Source: Liolophura sinensis
Lineage: Eukaryota; Mollusca; Polyplacophora; Chitonida; Chitonidae
Assembly: GCF_032854445.1 (NCBI RefSeq)
Contig: NC_088300.1
Location: 55,340,984 to 55,404,983 of the forward strand
Reading direction: 5' to 3'
DNA: 64,000 bases
Of the stretch, positions 1 to 12,800 are shown one piece after another. Numbering within the stretch: position 1 is the stretch's first letter; every line of letters begins with the position of its first letter. A program made the translations under genes and the position numbers. The notes beneath the pieces are model-generated. The model was not told the DNA's origin, ran no database searches, and saw only the letters and a list, made by a program, of their open reading frames with translations.

Positions 1-975
1 CGAGACTAAATGGAATGTGATATCATCTCCTGCTTGTGTTCCCTACGATATGCTATCGTAACGGTTTACACTCGTATACACAGCCTATTGTGCGCTGTAT
101 GTGTTTTACAACGTAAACTACACATTAGAATTGCGATTTATAACAAGCAATTTTATTAGACTAAGAAATTAAGCGCAAGTATTTTTGCAACACAAATATC
201 ACAGAATAGTTTTTTTCATTGCTACTTTTGGGTGGAAAATACTGAGTAAATCGGCATTTTGAAAAAAACTGATATACGACGTTTAAATATTTATGAGTTT
301 TATAAATGAGTCAGGTGCTATGCATCAACATCAGGCTGTTATTTTGAAAGTATATTATGATCGAGTTAATGAATACTCTTTTCCTGTCAGCAGAGATTCA
401 TATTTCTGGTCAGAATTCATTCGGTTCAGGGGTATAATCTGATCTATAGTTCCAAAGGCTAACATTACAGTGAACCAGGGCCCGTTTTTATCAATCGTGT
501 TATGATTTATGTTCAAAATTCAAGCAAAGCTACAATTAAAATGCTTTGCTCTGTGAAGTTTAAAATTTGCACACTGATTCTTTACAACAGAACAATGCTC
601 CAACAGCAATGTGAGTTCTTTCCTGTTCTTACATAGTGTTTTTAAGCATGTTCAGTTTATGGCTTAAGTCTTGAATTGGTTGATAAATGCTAGCTCTGGC
701 TCGATTTCACGCTTTTATCTAAGTTAGATTCGGATGTTATGCCGAAGTTGTGTTTGTTCCATCAAAGTTCCATAAAGTGACCAAAAGCTGCAAAGGGTGA
801 TATTAAAAGTTTTTTTTAATTCATCTTATTTAGAAACTGTTTGCTTCGTCATAATTCGTCACAATGCTACATAAGTTTGAACGGTATTGCACGATGAGCA
901 CGATGTGTGAGTTAAAGAGTATAACTAGACTAGAGTAGCTGTCTGATAACGTTAGATTGGATTGATATAACTTAC
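1..975. other. Probable first-intron sequence, no gene seen
   Basis: AT-rich sequence with no exon that I can support. It lies downstream, in minus-strand sense, of the signal-peptide exon at 1048-976, so it is probably the start of that gene's first intron, with later exons to the left of the window. A short stretch near 926-946 resembles one near 3309-3329, an old repeat trace. Confidence 0.3.
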
Positions 976-1048
976 CTGTTACACACCAACACACTGTTGC
1001 CCAGAGCAGCGGGATCAGAGCAAGAAGGAACGTAGGACGGGCTGACAT
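976..1048 (-). CDS. First exon of an unidentified secreted or membrane protein (signal peptide)
   Basis: The ATG at 1048 opens 24 codons beginning MSARPTFLLALIPLLWATVC, a classic signal peptide: a short basic start, then a Leu/Ile/Trp-rich hydrophobic core. The exon stops at a consensus donor, CAG followed by GTAAGT, with the intron starting at 975. It ends in phase 1, the phase usual for signal-peptide exons that precede extracellular modules. The rest of the gene would lie to the left, outside the window, so the mature protein is unknown. An AT-rich stretch near 1219-1227 (minus strand TATTAAAA) could be a weak TATA element. The signal peptide and donor are seen directly; that this is an expressed gene is inference. 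Confidence 0.45.
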
Positions 1049-2090
1049 GTCGAATGCCGGACAGACTCACACACACACTGCCACTGGATCAGATGTAGAC
1101 GGTGGGTGCCAGAGGGATTTCCTTCCGTGTGATCGGAGAGAGAGCGCTCAGGGCACGGAGACACAAGAGGCCTTCTTCATCCATGCAACCAGTCCCAACC
1201 ATACGCCCATAGAGACTTTTTAATATTCTCTCATTTGATAACGCGTGAGTTAGGCTAAAAAACAGGTGACGTCATACATGCGTATGTCTGTGTACTTTGT
1301 AAACATACAACTAATCCCACGTGTTTGTAAGTCATTGTGTAAGAGGTTCAGGCATATGGTGTCACTCAAAACAAAGACTGCACGGCCAAATGTATTCATA
1401 AAAACACTCCATCATGCAAATGAAAACATTTAATATCTCGGAAGGAGCAAACTGGAAGGAAGTTCAAGGTCTCAGACATTCAGAACTCACAATCCAGTGT
1501 ATAATCATCGACATTCACCGACGGAGTAGATCGGGCATGCTGATAAAAACTGAACAGTCAGACCACACTCCACATGCTTGAAATGTCTGGCTGAATCATT
1601 CATCTGTTGGGTTATTCGCTCACACAGAGCTAGACGGTTCGTGCGAAGCGGATACAGGCTGGAGATTTACAGGCTGAACAAGGCGGAATGTCACCCGCAC
1701 AGAGCCTGAACAGTACAGACCGTGCTACGTTAACGCAAAACGGCACGTCCGTGTGGATAACAAATCAACTGTACTGCAAACCTTGCAACAAGCACTGTTA
1801 TAATGTAATGTGTAATAAAACGCAATATGTAATAATTATAAGATGGGACAATAAATGCTGAAAACAAACTTGCTACAAATTGCGTTAAAGTCTGTAGGCC
1901 TACACTATGGAAATATTCACATCGCAGCTTACCAGGTGGTAGATAAACTAAGTTAAAAAGTATCCAAGCTAACTCCCGAAAAAATGGGATCAGGTAAACA
2001 TCAGTTTGATGATCTGACTGCTGCTGCTGACAAAAGTTTTTCATAAATCGATGGCGGACTGTTACAAAGGGGAAGTGGGGGGTGGGGGGG
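1049..2090. other. Possible promoter side of the 1048 exon; no gene seen
   Basis: No exon is recognisable. The part nearest 1048 would hold the 5' UTR and promoter of the minus-strand exon. The remainder is unique-looking AT-rich sequence ending at a G-run. Confidence 0.3.
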
Positions 2091-2109
2091 TGGGGGGGGG
2101 GGGGGGGGT
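2077..2109 (+). repeat. G-run
   Basis: Almost pure guanine on the plus strand, with only isolated T and A interruptions. It could form a G-quadruplex and is hard to sequence. Similar C-runs lie at 6359-6379, 13259-13271 and 56151-56166. Confidence 0.8.
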
Positions 2110-2335
2110 GGATACGGAGTGCCTGGCGTAAACCACCACCCTTTGGCAAATTACTGACGTACAGATATGCACATCATGCTGGTGGAAGACGAGTTCAATG
2201 AATGTTAAACTGCCCACACAGCCACACGAGCTTCGATGACCGCTCATTGTCACCAGGCAACGCCCCAGAAGGAGCGAGAGGGGGAAATTTACAGATTTCC
2301 ATTCCAAGGCCGGGTCTGAACAAGCAGACCACCGC
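2095..2335 (-). repeat. Degenerate SINE fragment, same type as 48797-49085
   Basis: The order of short matches (TTTGGCAAATTACTGACG, then GTGGAAGACGAGTTCAATGAA, then GGGTCTGAAC) matches the longer copy at 48797-49085. No clear ends or target duplication are seen. Confidence 0.4.
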
Positions 2336-2509
2336 TAGCTTTCCAAACCATGAATAAATATTCTCAGATAAAGAGTAGAAAGATCCAGCAAAGCATTACC
2401 AGAACTACTGCTACTATCCATTATGATAGCTTATGAGAAAAGTCTGGAAAATTATCAATTTGAAAAACAGCCTTACTGAGGAAGGAAACAAATGAATCCG
2501 CGCGAAACT

Positions 2510-3062
2510 ATACTAGTGATAATCCAGGAAGAACGTTACCCATGACACAAAATAATTCTAAAACGGATTCATACCTCAAGAAGAAAAAACATATATTAAG
2601 CAGAATGGTTCGCAGACTTAATGATAATCTAAGAAAATTTGGTAGTACACAGAATGGCCCAAAAACTGATCCATAATCCTAGAAGACTAAGGTGCATTGC
2701 ACAGAATGGCCCCAAGGCAGATTTATAATCCAAGAAAACAGAGGAACATTTTCACAGAATGACCCCAAGGCAGATTTATAATCCAAGAAAACAGAGGAAC
2801 ATTTTCACAGAATGACCCCAAAACTGATTTATAATCCGAGATAATAAAAATGTATGACACAGAGTGGCCCTAAAACAGATCGATAATCGGAGAAAACGGA
2901 GACAACGGAAACCAGAGAATGGCCCCTAAACATTCATAACCCAATGAAACAAAGAGACAATACCCTAATAGCCCTCAAACCGATTGAAAAAAAGATATAT
3001 TACCAGAATGTCTCTCGAACTGATTGATAACTGACTAATACGAAAATGTGAGAGTACAGAGA
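2510..3062. repeat. Tandem repeat, about 53-bp unit, about 10 degenerate copies
   Basis: The motif CACAGAATGGCCCC is followed by a GATTTATAATCC(A/G)AGA block. Copies at 2700, 2753 and 2806 are exactly 53 bp apart; outer copies are more diverged. One isolated unit reappears at 3637-3672 just before the TA microsatellite. Confidence 0.8.
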
Positions 3063-3099
3063 GGTATGATATTTATCTTATTTTATTTATTGTTATGGA

Positions 3100-3535
3100 T
3101 TAAGTACAAAGGATTCACATTGTATGGAATTTAGCACCTTTCTGCTGATGAGAGAATAGAAGTGTGAACTACACATCGCATCCAAGTTGTAGGGAGCATA
3201 GTACACCTGTTTAATGATTATGAAGAACACCTGTGTTGCATGCAGTGTAGTACCAATTTGATAATGAGAAGTATGAGTGTAAATTACACTGAGCACTCCT
3301 GTTATATAGACTAGAGTAGCTATCTGATAATAGCAAGGATATAAATTAACAGAGGACCTGCGTAGGCCTACTACTGAGTATATATTGCAGACCCTCCTGT
3401 TTGATAATAGTGAAGTACAAAGGTAAAATAAGCACAGAACCTGTATTGTACACGTAATAGTATATCTAGCTGCGTCACAATGGAGAAATGTAAGGCTATA
3501 TTACACAGAGCCAACGCTTTGTACATGTACGCAGT
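3100..3535. repeat. Degenerate tandem repeat, roughly 70-75-bp unit
   Basis: A block of the type TGATAATAG-GAAGTA-AAGGTAAAAT-CACAGAACCTG recurs five or six times with many substitutions. It directly follows the 53-bp array. No coding frame spans it. Confidence 0.5.
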
Positions 3536-3562
3536 ATATACACCTTGTTCAGGCCGAAACTG

Positions 3563-3565
3563 TGA

Positions 3566-3604
<39 letters not shown>

Positions 3605-3671
3605 GTAGTGATAGTCCGATAAACCAAAGATGTATTACACAGAATGGCCCCCTAACAGATCGATAATCCGA

Positions 3672-3744
<73 letters not shown>
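3563..3744. repeat. TA microsatellite, two blocks
   Basis: Alternating TA tracts at 3563-3598 and 3673-3744, separated by about 75 bp containing one unit of the neighbouring 53-bp repeat. Likely length-polymorphic. Confidence 0.9.
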
Positions 3745-3747
<3 letters not shown>

Positions 3748-4004
3748 CATCCTTTGGAAGAGTAGGGGTGAAGTATACAACTGTGCTGTACATAGTGGGT
3801 TAACCGTGTAATAATGGGGGGAAAGACGCCTGCAGAATTCACGTAATCTACATACATCGTGAAACCATCTTCATCTTACCATAATCTCCTCTAAAACGGC
3901 TAGAGATGTGATGTAAGAACTCATAAGATATATATGTACGCAGCTAAATGCCCTTCTAATGAGGCTTAATAGTTGATCAGCATAGGGACACCCAATTCCT
4001 TCGT

Positions 4005-4265
4005 TATATAGAAAGTAAAACCAGAGCCGCGGCGACAGTGTGATAGCTGGCAATTGGTCACACGTAACCGGTGAAATACAGCCTCCTGTCAATTTACCTC
4101 AGTCAAGCTTTTATTCTAATTGTCCATTCAAATGCATAAATAGTACCAGTTCATCCTTAGCACCATGGTCTAAGCAGAATTAGGTAAAAAAAATGTAATA
4201 ATGTTAATTGCAATTCATTATCACTTGTCTAGAATTACTCAAAGTGCTGTGTTGTCATCACATAC
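4005..4265 (+). repeat. Interspersed repeat family A, copy 1
   Basis: Landmarks shared with the other copies are GTGATAGCTGGCAA, GGTCACACGTAA, TTGTCAATT(A/T)ACCTCA, then TCTAGAATTACTC near the end. The copy is about 260 bp and non-coding, with no tRNA-like head. I cannot classify it; a non-autonomous DNA element is possible. Orientation is arbitrary and set by this copy. Confidence 0.6.
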
Positions 4266-4446
4266 AATCACAAGACTAAATAAGACTGTAATCATTCTCC
4301 ATGTATTTTGAGGTGACCTCATCATTCGGTATCATATAAAACTGCATTCATTCCCCATATATTTTGAGCTGACGTCGTCATTCCGTATCATATGAGACTG
4401 TATTCATTCTCCATGTACATAATTTGAGCATATATGGCCGTATAAT

Positions 4447-4490
4447 TTTATTTGTCTGATTTACGCCGCACTTAAGAATATTTCACTTAC
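4447..4490 (-). repeat. SINE-1 3'-end fragment
   Basis: TTATTTGTCTGATTTACGCC followed by AAGAATATTTCACTTA matches the 3' part of the SINE at 15287-15541. Only the end survives. Confidence 0.6.
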
Positions 4491-4639
4491 AGGGTCGTTT
4501 AAACATGGCGCAGATTTAATATCATCGCTCTGGTTATATAAATACTTGTAATAAAACAGTAAATGAGATACTTTTGTAATTTTGCTTATTTCATAGCGTG
4601 CTATTTTGCATAATATGGATGTGGACCTATCAGAGTACT

Positions 4640-4748
4640 GATTTGAAGCATCTGTTATTACAAGTATGCTCTTCCCACATCATCTGTTATTACATATATG
4701 CCCTTCCCACATCATCTCTTATTACAAGTATGCCCTTCCCTATCTTTG
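4640..4748 (+). repeat. Short tandem repeat, about 31-bp unit, three copies
   Basis: The block CATCTGTTATTACAAGTATG followed by CCCTTCCCA occurs three times in a row with few changes. Confidence 0.75.
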
Positions 4749-5150
4749 GGAACTGCTTACTACTTCTTCTTCCGTTAATTGTCTTATGTTACAGTTATAT
4801 ATACATGTATATATTTTTAGAGATTGTGATGTTAATTTTATTAATGAAGACAATTCATGAGAATTGGACTTGAGGTGTTGTTTTACCGGTTGATCGCCTG
4901 GATTTTGATTTTGATACCTCGCTTACTATGGATGTATTTTCGCTTACATGTATACAGACGTTATGCCTGTAGTATATTTAGTCCATCTGATGTTCCTTGT
5001 ATATATGCCTGCTCCTATACGGGGGTATTAATACATATATGGATGATAAAGGATAGGTTGTACCCCTTGTATATACTCCACGCTAGATGTGATCTAATGA
5101 TAATAATGTGAGCTGATCACGGTGAGGCACACCCAGTAATTATCACTCAC

Positions 5151-5376
5151 CTGAACTGCCGGAGTTGAAGGCATACCTGGCCTCAGGGGGAAAAAGGGAT
5201 AGTGGCGGAGCATGCTCTGGTGTGAAATGCTCTAAAGTCATCTGTAAACAGATAAAGCCGCATAAACAGGCAGCAGAGATCAGGTAGATGAGGCAAAGTG
5301 AAGGGCTGTAGCAGAACCGTAACCTGGATGTTATACACCTTTGGCACGGGGGCCACAGTCGATCGATTAAAGTCAT
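5151..5376 (-). CDS. First exon of a putative type II membrane protein
   Basis: From the ATG at 5376 (context ACCAAGATGA) 75 codons run to a consensus donor, CAG followed by GTGAGT, with the intron starting at 5150; the exon ends in phase 1. The product has a basic N-terminus (MTLIDRLWPPCQRC), then a hydrophobic anchor at about residues 24-44 (SPSLCLIYLISAACLCGFIC), then a Pro/Ser-rich stem. That layout is typical of Golgi glycosyltransferases and sulfotransferases, but no catalytic domain is visible, so this is only an inference. An in-frame ATG also exists at 5424. I found no matching second exon between 5150 and 1250. It could be a decayed or alternative first exon. Confidence 0.35.
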
Positions 5377-5754
5377 CTTGGTGTAACAAGCCAAATGGTA
5401 GGAACACCTTGAGTTGAAGTGCATATAGTAAAATAGATGGGGACAGTTTCGTATGTTAATCTGCTCTTACGTTCAAATGAACACTCCGCTAATCAGTTTG
5501 AGTGAGACATGCTCACGTAGTCCGCTGTCAACAGCGAGCTGACTGCGAGCGTGTCGTCACCTAAGCCGCAATACAAACTCGCCATCACAGTACGCCGTCT
5601 TCGGAGTACCTCAGCCAGCGTTTCCGCGTGAACAGGGGTCTCATGTAGACTGTGAATATATTTGATACTATGCAATCTGCCATCTTTTCATGAGTTCCAG
5701 GTAGAAGAAGGCTAATGACAAGAATTGGACCGGTGATACAGGACAATAGAGCAT

Positions 5755-5968
5755 TCTGAGTAATTCCAGACCAGTGACGTCTAATAAATTGCAATTGACA
5801 CATACCGCTTTTTTCACTTAATTCTGCCTAAACCATGGGCCGTTAGAACAAAACCCTAATAACTAAGGTAAACTGACAAGAAGCCGGATTTCACCGGTTA
5901 AGTGTGACCATTTGCTATTGATCACGCTGTCGTCGCTGCCCTGGAGTACATTTACGCTGTACGTCTTA
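5755..5968 (-). repeat. Interspersed repeat family A, copy 2
   Basis: Reverse orientation of the 4005-4265 repeat: GTAATTCCAGACCAGTGACG, TGCAATTGACA, AACTGACAAGAAGCCG, GTGTGACCATTTGC. It supplies the spurious open frame at 5912-6118. Confidence 0.6.
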
Positions 5969-5999
5969 TATTATATGGAACGGGACTTGGCAAGTTTGT

Positions 6000-8160
6000 T
6001 GCTTGCAGTAACGTTTCTTGAGCAGATCACATACGGTGGTTTCTGCACACGTAATGAATCTTCTGTCATTCATAAAAGTGCTCATGGCGGAGATGTTCGA
6101 AAGTTGAATACAAACTGATGTGTGGAATGATAGTTTCATAACGGTTGTATGGTCTGTGTGGATACAATGTCCATATCATGACGGCCATGGACCGAAATGA
6201 TAAGACTCCTTACTCTTGAAATCATGTGACTGCATCTGTACCTTCTGGAGGTTAGGTTGTGTCCGTGAATCCTTGGGTATATCTATATATATAAATATAT
6301 ACGTTTAAGGCAGATAATTGATGCCATATAACAATTTTCCTCCGGCTCTGTCTGTTTCCTCCCCCCCCCCCCCCCCCCATAAATCTGAGGCCCTTGTCAA
6401 AGTGAAATATAAGAGAGCTTCCAGTGGAAGTTAGAGGTTTAACAAACTGTTCCTGTATTAGTTTAGAGGAGTGGAGAAGCCTGGTGTAGCCGATTATTGA
6501 ATGACCCGAGACGTGTGAAGGATATATATGTGTGAGATAGTAAGTCCCCATGAGATGGAGAGATTATCCGATGACTCAAGGCCACATGTTTTATGGGTGA
6601 ATTGGAGATGAACACTTGCCCTTACTTGCCCTCATTTTTCATATACAAATGCTTTGAACGTTATCTGACTCCCACTCGTTTCAAATATTGGTGACTTACT
6701 CAACATGTTCCTTCTCAATGCAAAATTCGTATTCGAGATGGGAGCCATTTAATGAGAGTTGTCAGGCGTTTATTTTCGTAATTTTTTACTAGAATGTAAA
6801 GGGATTCCCGTAGGTTTGCTTTGCGAGAATCCACCAGAATCTAGGTCAAATCTAGTACCCCAAAGATTGCAGGTGACTTAAATATCACAACATTTCCTTA
6901 TTTGTCAGTTGAATTATGATAAATCGATAAGAATTTTCTTGCAATGTAGGATAAAACCCACAGTTAGGTGATTCATTTCAAAGCCTTAACACATCTTCTC
7001 AAGAATCAATGGGCGGGTCCTTCTAAACTTTAAAACGCATATAGAACAATACTAGTCACATAACGGTTGAAGAGTTTTAAAATATATTAAAAAACTTAAG
7101 ATGCTTGCCACTGATCGAATATATGACGCCATAAAATGTTTAGAATATCGACATAACTTTCTTGGTGCATTTTGGGTCAGTGATTACCAATTTGCTTTTG
7201 TTTTTATCTCTGTTTGTAACTTGAGTCAAAACACTAATTTTACTGTATTAAAGTTACGCAATTTGACTGGCATGTAAATCGAAAACCATGAGAGCAAGTA
7301 GTGTAAGTCCCAGCAAACTGTAGTCCACGATAATGCTCTTTCTGTGGGAGTTGAACCATTTAAAGCTACCAGGTTTCTCTCTACAATTGTTTGAAAAACA
7401 TCACCTAATTTCACAACTAGAAAGTTAAGCACAATCAGTTAACCTTGACTTAGAAGGTAACTAAATAATTATGTGCTCTTTAACTGCCTAATTAACTGTC
7501 AGTGATTTCTCAAAGCGGACTTAATATATATAAATGTACGTACAAGCATCGGTGTGTTGCTGACCGACTTACAACATTGTCATGTCAAACCCTTCGTGAA
7601 GACTGCTTGGATGTCGAGAAAATGTAGGCAGTTCCACTTACTTTAATGATTACATAATTTTCTGTACCCTAGGGTCGTTGTATGTGTAAATCCTCACTGC
7701 CTTTACTTCTGAAGACTGACAACTAATTTATAGGTAAAAACAAATTTGTGGTCTATGTTTTTTTTTATTTCAGACATGCACTCAGAGTTACTTGACTCCT
7801 CCCCCTTCCCATATAACGGGTTTGCTATGTGCCCGCTTTACTGTAATATTACTGATCCTTATCTGTAACGACTGATATGGATTCATAATTCATGTGAGCT
7901 TGACATTTTTCAACTAAAAAATAACTGTAACAGCCTACGACAAAGTATCGAATAAATTGTACGTCAGTCTACAATACCTGGGATACCTTAAGATTCCGTG
8001 GAACATATGGAGTCAACAAATCCTCATACTTGAATGTGCTCATAAATATGTTCATCGTGACATTATTTCATAGTTTATTACTTTATTACATCCTCCTATG
8101 TAAAACACCGGTTATTTGTCGCTGCGTGTTATGAGTCTTACAACGCTTTGGATGTACAAT
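6000..8160. other. No gene seen
   Basis: AT-rich sequence with a C-run at 6359-6379. No exon, structural RNA or recognised repeat is supported. Confidence 0.3.
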
Positions 8161-8458
8161 ATGCTTGAGTGTTACGTCGGACTGTTTCGACGCATTGATA
8201 GATAGATCTCGAGATCGGACGTGCTGTCAAACGCGCCGTCTGTCTTGATATCTCTAGTTTTCTGGTGTTTCTGTTACTCACAGATTCCTCTAGTCACGAG
8301 CTATCGTTTGATACAGTTTGTAGTTAGGAAGTTTGTATTTTTGACCAGTTTTTCGACGTTTTGGTGTTTGGCCAGAGTGGCCGGTTGGACAGCCTGCACG
8401 GCTTGGCAGGGGTGCCACTTTTCGTAAAGGCCAGTAGTAAAGTTCGGAGACAAGTGCC

Positions 8459-9859
8459 TTGGTCTCAGTTCATTCCCTGGCTGACCGTCCACATAGTTGG
8501 ACGTGTCAGCAGGTTTTTTTTCCCGTAATCATGACCTTTCGTATTAAAAGACCCTTGAGCTTGAAGTTCATTATGAAGGCCGATAGTGTGAAACTGATCG
8601 ACATTTATCACTATCTGAAAGATAGGCTCGGTAGTGGGCCTAATGTTTTGAGACGGTTGGTCCATGTAGGAGGTGGGGTGTGGAATATCACCGTTGCCTG
8701 CCAGGATATTAAAGAAAAGCTCCTCGGGGAATACTTCGTCTTCCGTGGTACAGTGTAGAGCGGGAGTACTACCCCTTTGACAGAACATTAGAAAATGGGA
8801 CTAGAAGGGTGTGGATGCGTGGCATTAAATCCACCATCCCTGAGGCCATTTGGATTGGCTCTCTCTCTTTTCGGCTGCCTGTGTGGTGTCGTGGCCTGGT
8901 GCGTGGCCTGGTCACCCGTGTGACAGTACCATTCAAAAAAGGATTGTCCTCTGAAAAATAAATGTCTGAAATGTAAAAAAGACGGTCACATACAAAGGGA
9001 TTGCCCTCAGCAGTATGTAGAGTCAGACATTGATGACATTGATGACACGAATGAAGATAACAATGACGAAACTGAAACGAATCAATTGAAGATAATAATG
9101 AAAAGGAAGACGGTAATGATGATCACTGTGATATAACGGTAATGAAGACAATAATGGAATAGGAAAATAAGATAATGATAATAATGAAGACAGTGATTGC
9201 GGAGCTAGGGACTCCAACACTGAAATACAGATGGTGTCTGCTAACCACAGAAATGAAACAGACAAAATAAACACAGAGGACACTGCAACCCCTGTATTGG
9301 ATGACCCAGTCTCTTCAGGTTCACAGAGCCATTAGTGGCTTATAGCTTACGCGCTCTAGATGTAAAACAGGAAGTAGACTCCACGCAAGACCTTTGGAGT
9401 GACTCTTTCCCTTCGCAGTCAGGGGCGGCAAAAGAGGAAACGTGTGAGTCATTGTGGAGCACGGCTTCAGATGCCGCACTGGCCGCCGCTCCCGTTGATG
9501 AGGGTGCTCTGATAGATGAGGACTCTGGGGATGGTGACGGGCTTGTTTCCATGGAGGACATTATGTCCGAAATGGGCGAGTCCATCTGCGATACCTCCGA
9601 TAAAGCTCTTCCGGCTTACACAAATGGTCGGGGCAAGCTGCTGGTGCCTGTCACCACTTTCATTGGGGTGCATAACCGTACCATGCGTAAGGACTCCAAG
9701 ATAGATAAAGTGAAGAAGCACCGGCCAGTCATCTTGCTGTCTAGACAGGATTTTGTTGGCAAAAAAGCTGCCTTAAATAAGAAGTCCAGGAAGTCCAAAC
9801 ACCTTCAACAGACACAATGGGGATCAAAGCTGTCACGCTCAATACACAGGATTTGTTGA
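8459..9859 (+). pseudogene. ORF1 of the L1/Tx1-like element, disrupted
   Basis: Three successive frames carry ORF1 parts. The first (8459-8758) begins a nucleic-acid-binding region and ends in a stop. The second contains the zinc knuckle CLKCKKDGHIQRDC (C-x2-C-x4-H-x4-C, about 8963-9004), followed by a long Asp/Asn/Glu-rich stretch. The third (9335-9859) is an acidic segment followed by a Lys/Arg-rich tail and overlaps the ORF2 start. In living elements ORF1 coats the RNA as a nucleoprotein. At least two frame changes prevent expression here. Confidence 0.7.
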
Positions 9860-12800
9860 CAGACTGGAAGCAGTACTCGATAAGTAAAACGTTTAAAGAT
9901 CTGAATGCTGACGTTGCGTGTTTGCAGGAAACACATTTCACAGACAACCAGCACGTAGCTCGCCTCGAAAAATATACTGGTTTCAACCATAGAGCCGTTA
10001 GCTCAATTCTGTCCTCGAAAACTGGCCCTGATGGCCGTTGGGTCAAGGTCGAGACCGAGTATGCAGGGGAAAAGTTTAATTTTGTAAGCGTTCATGGACC
10101 GTCGTTTCTTCCAAGATCTCGGCTCTTTGCTGCGGAGCGATAACGGGGAACATGTAATTATGACCGGCGATTTTAACTGCGTTTTACATCCCTGTTTCGA
10201 CCGACGAAGCGCAGCGCAGTTTAGCAGGGACGCGGCTGTTGCCTCACTGTTCAGGTTAATCCGGCCCTACGGTCTCTTAGATTCTTTGTCCTCCATCCGG
10301 ATGCCGCGAAGTACATCTGGACAGAGCCAACTTGTATGTTCGCTGGTCACATAGACAGAATCTACTGTAGCAAGGACATACTGGGTAGTTGGTTCGTGTT
10401 GGGCACGAACCGTCTACATTCTCGGACCATTCTGTGGTAGCGACGTCATTTGATTCCGTCGATTGGGTGGAAAGGGGTGTGGGTACTAGAAGTTTAATGT
10501 GTCGCTGCTTCACGACGATTTCTTCCTAAAACACATGCGCGAGTTTCTGGTAGACTGGCTATCTCAAAAAAGAGGATTCGGAAAGTACCCTAGAGTTCTG
10601 GGAAGCGGGCAAATCCGGCATGAAGTCTGCCGCCATTGTCTTTAGCAAAATCAGGGCACATCGCTTTCGGCGAGCCAAACGAAAACTAGAGAATCAAACC
10701 ACCAGGTCGCCCGGAGGGTTAACAATTGGGAAGTCTACTTGGTGGAACTTAAGGAGCGTCTGAATCGGAAGCTTAGGGTCAACGAACAAGTCTTGCAATG
10801 CGGCTGGCACCCGAGCGCGAGTCAAATGGCAAAAAGAAGGCGAGAGTGTCGCGCGTTACTTCTGCTCTTTAGAGAAAGCTCGAGGGGTGGGAAAGTAGCT
10901 TCGGGAGTTGGCAACTCCTGAAGAATTACTCGAGAATTTTATCAGACTCTCTTCTCTTCTGAGGGTGTAGACCACGTGTCAAAGGAAGATTACGCAGACC
11001 CTGTCCTAACCGGAAGCTCAAGTTTGCGAGGGCTTTCTGACGCTGAACGAGCTGCATAAGGCTACAAATCGCCTGGCATAGATCGTTTGCCCGTCGAGTT
11101 CTTTCTGTCCTTCTGGGACATTCTAGGCCCAGTGCTTTTGCAGGTGGCGAGCGAGGCTCATCGCGGCCAGCAACTCATGCACACTATGGAACAGGCAGTC
11201 GTTCGTCTTACCCACAAGCGTGGTGGAAGGGGAGATTTGAGAAGATTTCAAAGGCGTCCAGCTTCCATCCGTGGACGAGACCGTTAAAATTTCCCAGTAC
11301 GCGGACGATGGATCCGTCTTTCCGAGCTGCGAGGAGGACTTTCAAAAGTTACAGCCTATTCTGGACACTTTTGAGGGGGCATCAGGGGCTAAGGTTAATA
11401 AAGAAAAGTTCCGGGGCCTATTTTTCGGGACTTGGAAAGGCAGAACTGATACGCCATTAAATGGATCTCCGAACCAATCAAACTTCTTGTGGTCAAGCAG
11501 GGTCCAGGGAAGTGCGCCTCGCAGAACTGGGAAGAGCGGATCCAAATGGTCGGCACGACATTAAAAGGTTGGGCCAAAAGGCGCCTCAGTATCATAGGTC
11601 GTGTGTTGGTGTTGAACTTGCTGGTAATGTCCAGATTGTGGTGCGTATGATCCGTGTTTGACTTGCCAGCCGATAAGGAACGCACCTTGACCAGCATGTG
11701 CCGAGAGTTTTTGTGGGAGGGGAAGGCCCCGCGTGTCTCCCACAAGGTGTGCGTGACTTCCAAGAAACGCGGTGGGCTCGGTTTGGTCGACGTGGACAGT
11801 AAAGTTTGGGCGTTAAAGCATTTTATATCTAGCTCAGCGCGTTGGGCTCAAGTAGGTCGGTCATAAATTCTCGCTTGCTCCAGTTTTCGTGCAGGGACGT
11901 ATTTTCCGAGCATGCTGTTGCTTTTCCGATCCCTTCCAAACTGGTATAAGGATACTTTTAAGCTTTTATTTTCAAATTGCACCGAACAGAGAGCGAGCCG
12001 CATTGCTGGCAAGAGGTACTCGAACAGCCTTAGTACAAAAACGGCTTTATCCCCGACAAAAAAGGCAAGCCTATGTTGCCGGGTAAATAGTCCGAAATGG
12101 GCATTGCACACGTCTCCGACGTAGCAGTGTCGTCAAGTCGGGCTTGTGGAAGTGTGGACTTCGCTTCGCAGATTGCAATGAGAGAGTTTTTAGGGGTGCG
12201 TCATTTGGCCAATATACGGCACGCCATTCCGAAAGGTTGGTCTCAGTTGCCAGACGCCAACACGACCAATCAGCCGAGGTTCCGTGTCAGTAGTGAAGAC
12301 GTGTCCAAGCTGTCCTCAAAGAAGTGGCACTACATCCTCACCGGTGGAAACGCTTCAACTCCTGCCGGCGTTCAGAAATGGGGGCAATTTGGTAGGAGGT
12401 CCTCCGCGTGGGAAAGGCTCTTCAGTAGTCTGTGGGCATCCAAGGTCGACAACAGAGCTAATGGGACTGTCTGGCTGCTGTGGCATAGACAGTGGTGGGT
12501 CGGGTGGCGCTTAGCGCAATTGGGCTTGATGACGTCCATGAACTGTCATGAACTGTGTTCGGGACAACCGGAGAACATCTGGTTTGGAATAGCCTGGTGG
12601 TTTCGTACATGTGGAGGGTGTTGGAGCAGGTAATTAGTGATATTCTGGCGTGGAGGTGGACCGGGAATCTGGTAGACCTGTTGTGGTCGAGTTTCAGGGG
12701 GGTTACGACTCCCTTAAGACCCGTGCTGAGAGAACTGGTCTTTCTCTGCTTGGCCGCCATTTAGAGGCACCGTTGTTACGTGGTAGCGCACACCGACGTA

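Noticed and set aside
5912-6118. 68-codon plus-strand frame
   Set aside because: Begins inside a family A repeat copy, with no other support.
9023-9283. 86-codon minus-strand frame opposite the zinc-knuckle region
   Set aside because: Shadow of the acidic Asp/Asn-rich ORF1 stretch of the retroelement.
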